From positions 1 to 14,455 of the forward strand of contig DYKW01000028.1 in assembly GCA_020722405.1 (NCBI GenBank): a DNA stretch of 14,455 bases, given 5' to 3'. The stretch comes from Anaerolinea thermophila (GTDB lineage Bacteria; Chloroflexota; Anaerolineae; Anaerolineales; DRKV01). Below, piece by piece: positions 14,137 through 14,455 of this stretch. How positions within the stretch are numbered: position 1 is the stretch's first letter; each line of letters starts with the position of its first letter. A program made the translations under genes and the position numbers. Below the pieces are notes generated by a model. That model saw nothing but the letters and a program-made list of their open reading frames with translations, was not told where the DNA came from and did not search any database.

Positions 14137-14225
14137 GTCGCGTAGTCGCTTAGTCACGTAGTCGGGTAGTCGGGTAGTTGGGTAGTTCGGTAGTTCGGTA
14201 GTTGGGTGATTGGGTGGTTGGGTAA
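14137..14225. repeat. Tandem array with 8-nt period
   Basis: About eleven degenerate 8-nt units of type CGGGTAGT / TGGGTAGT / TCGGTAGT sit head to tail. On the minus strand it reads as Pro-Thr-rich low-complexity frames that are not genes. A related short piece lies at 9574-9598. Confidence 0.8.
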
Positions 14226-14312
14226 CTTGAAAAATCTGTGTCATCGTACCCGCAGTAAATCTGCGCCGTCTGTGGGCTATTTCGGCTATCCGCCGGTTTT
14301 ACCAGACTCCGG

Positions 14313-14357
14313 TAATTTTTACCACCAGACATGAAAATCTATTTTCAGAGCAGATAC
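14313..14357 (-). repeat. 45-nt dispersed repeat, right copy
   Basis: The reverse complement matches 517-561 at 40 of 45 positions, without gaps. Flanking sequence on both sides does not match, which defines the unit. The 3' hairpin arm is weaker than in the left copy (AAAAATTA instead of GAAAATCA). Confidence 0.75.
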
Positions 14358-14416
14358 GCGGCACATTTGGTTACGGCCAACCCACGCGAGAATCCCTCAT
14401 CTCGAAAGGACCTAGG

Positions 14417-14438
14417 GTATCTTCTCAATAATTTGGGG
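14417..14438 (+). repeat. 22-nt dispersed motif, copy D
   Basis: GTATCTTCTCAATAA, then TTTGGGG. It matches copy B (702-723) at 20 of 22 positions. It is close to the window edge and may be the left end of an element that continues outside. Confidence 0.6.
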
Positions 14439-14455
14439 AGAGCGGCACACCGTCC

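Larger units (their letters stand above)
13989..14455. other. Noncoding repeat-rich region upstream of the kinase gene
   Basis: No credible gene is present in 467 nt. It contains, in order: the short kinase leader, a 22-nt motif (14049), an ACGCAGAG-type stretch (AACGCCAAGACGCAGAG, 14099-14115), an 8-nt tandem array (14137-14225), ATCTGCG/GTCTG pieces (14230-14275) like those inside the 3785-3905 element, the 45-nt repeat (14313) and a second 22-nt motif (14417). A clear kinase promoter was not found. Confidence 0.7.

Noticed and set aside
14137..14225. CRISPR-like array
   Set aside because: The period is 8 nt with no spacers and no cas genes; it is a simple tandem repeat.
14041..14332. Two Pro-Thr-rich minus-strand frames
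   Set aside because: They are translations of the 8-nt tandem array and repeats, with no ribosome site.
517..14357. Whole window as a composite transposon bounded by the 45-nt inverted repeats
   Set aside because: No transposase, no target duplication, and the content is housekeeping genes; dispersed repeats explain the matches better.

Overview
The window looks like a chromosomal piece of a mesophilic, moderate-GC bacterium, most likely Chloroflexota (Anaerolineae-like). This is inferred from the long Pro-rich Ser/Thr kinase with extracellular add-ons, the GatB type, the gene mix, and noncoding DNA packed with short palindromic and tandem repeats. No rRNA, tRNA, CRISPR array or transposase gene was seen.

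Layout. (1) 1-422, minus strand: a DUF2892 membrane protein followed by a thioredoxin gene that breaks off after its WCAPC motif and runs into a repeat. (2) 423-1316 is about 0.9 kb of noncoding DNA with dispersed repeats and a dense cluster of DnaA-box-like sites at 1068-1249. Genes point away from it on both sides, so it is a candidate oriC or DnaA-titration locus. (3) 1317-4164, plus strand: a sigma70-like promoter, an ArsR-type regulator and an MFS transporter overlapping by ATGA, then an OsmC-like pseudogene split by a 121-bp inverted-repeat element with a 9-bp target duplication. A strong terminator closes this block. (4) 4195-6531, plus strand: a perfect TATAAT box and four overlapping genes (EthD-like, M23 peptidase, SDR oxidoreductase, DinB-like). 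(5) 6586-7954: an acidic-tailed unknown protein, a terminator, and a PaaG-like enoyl-CoA hydratase/isomerase, ending in a strong hairpin shared with the convergent next gene. (6) 8050-9550, minus strand: glutamate dehydrogenase with a mapped candidate promoter and a long leader. (7) 9641-13988, minus strand: a 966-residue kinase/protease fusion whose end overlaps gatB. (8) 13989-14455 is noncoding and again full of repeats, several matching those at the left edge.

The most interesting signals are four. The first is a small non-autonomous mobile element (MITE-like) caught inside osmC, whose ends resemble a 22-nt motif present four more times in the flanking noncoding DNA. The second is the DnaA-box cluster. 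The third is the single-chain cytoplasmic kinase / membrane / trypsin-like protease / Ca-loop / lectin-like-fold protein. The fourth is a 45-nt repeat present in inverted orientation near both window edges. Functional calls rest on motif recognition only; no database search was run.
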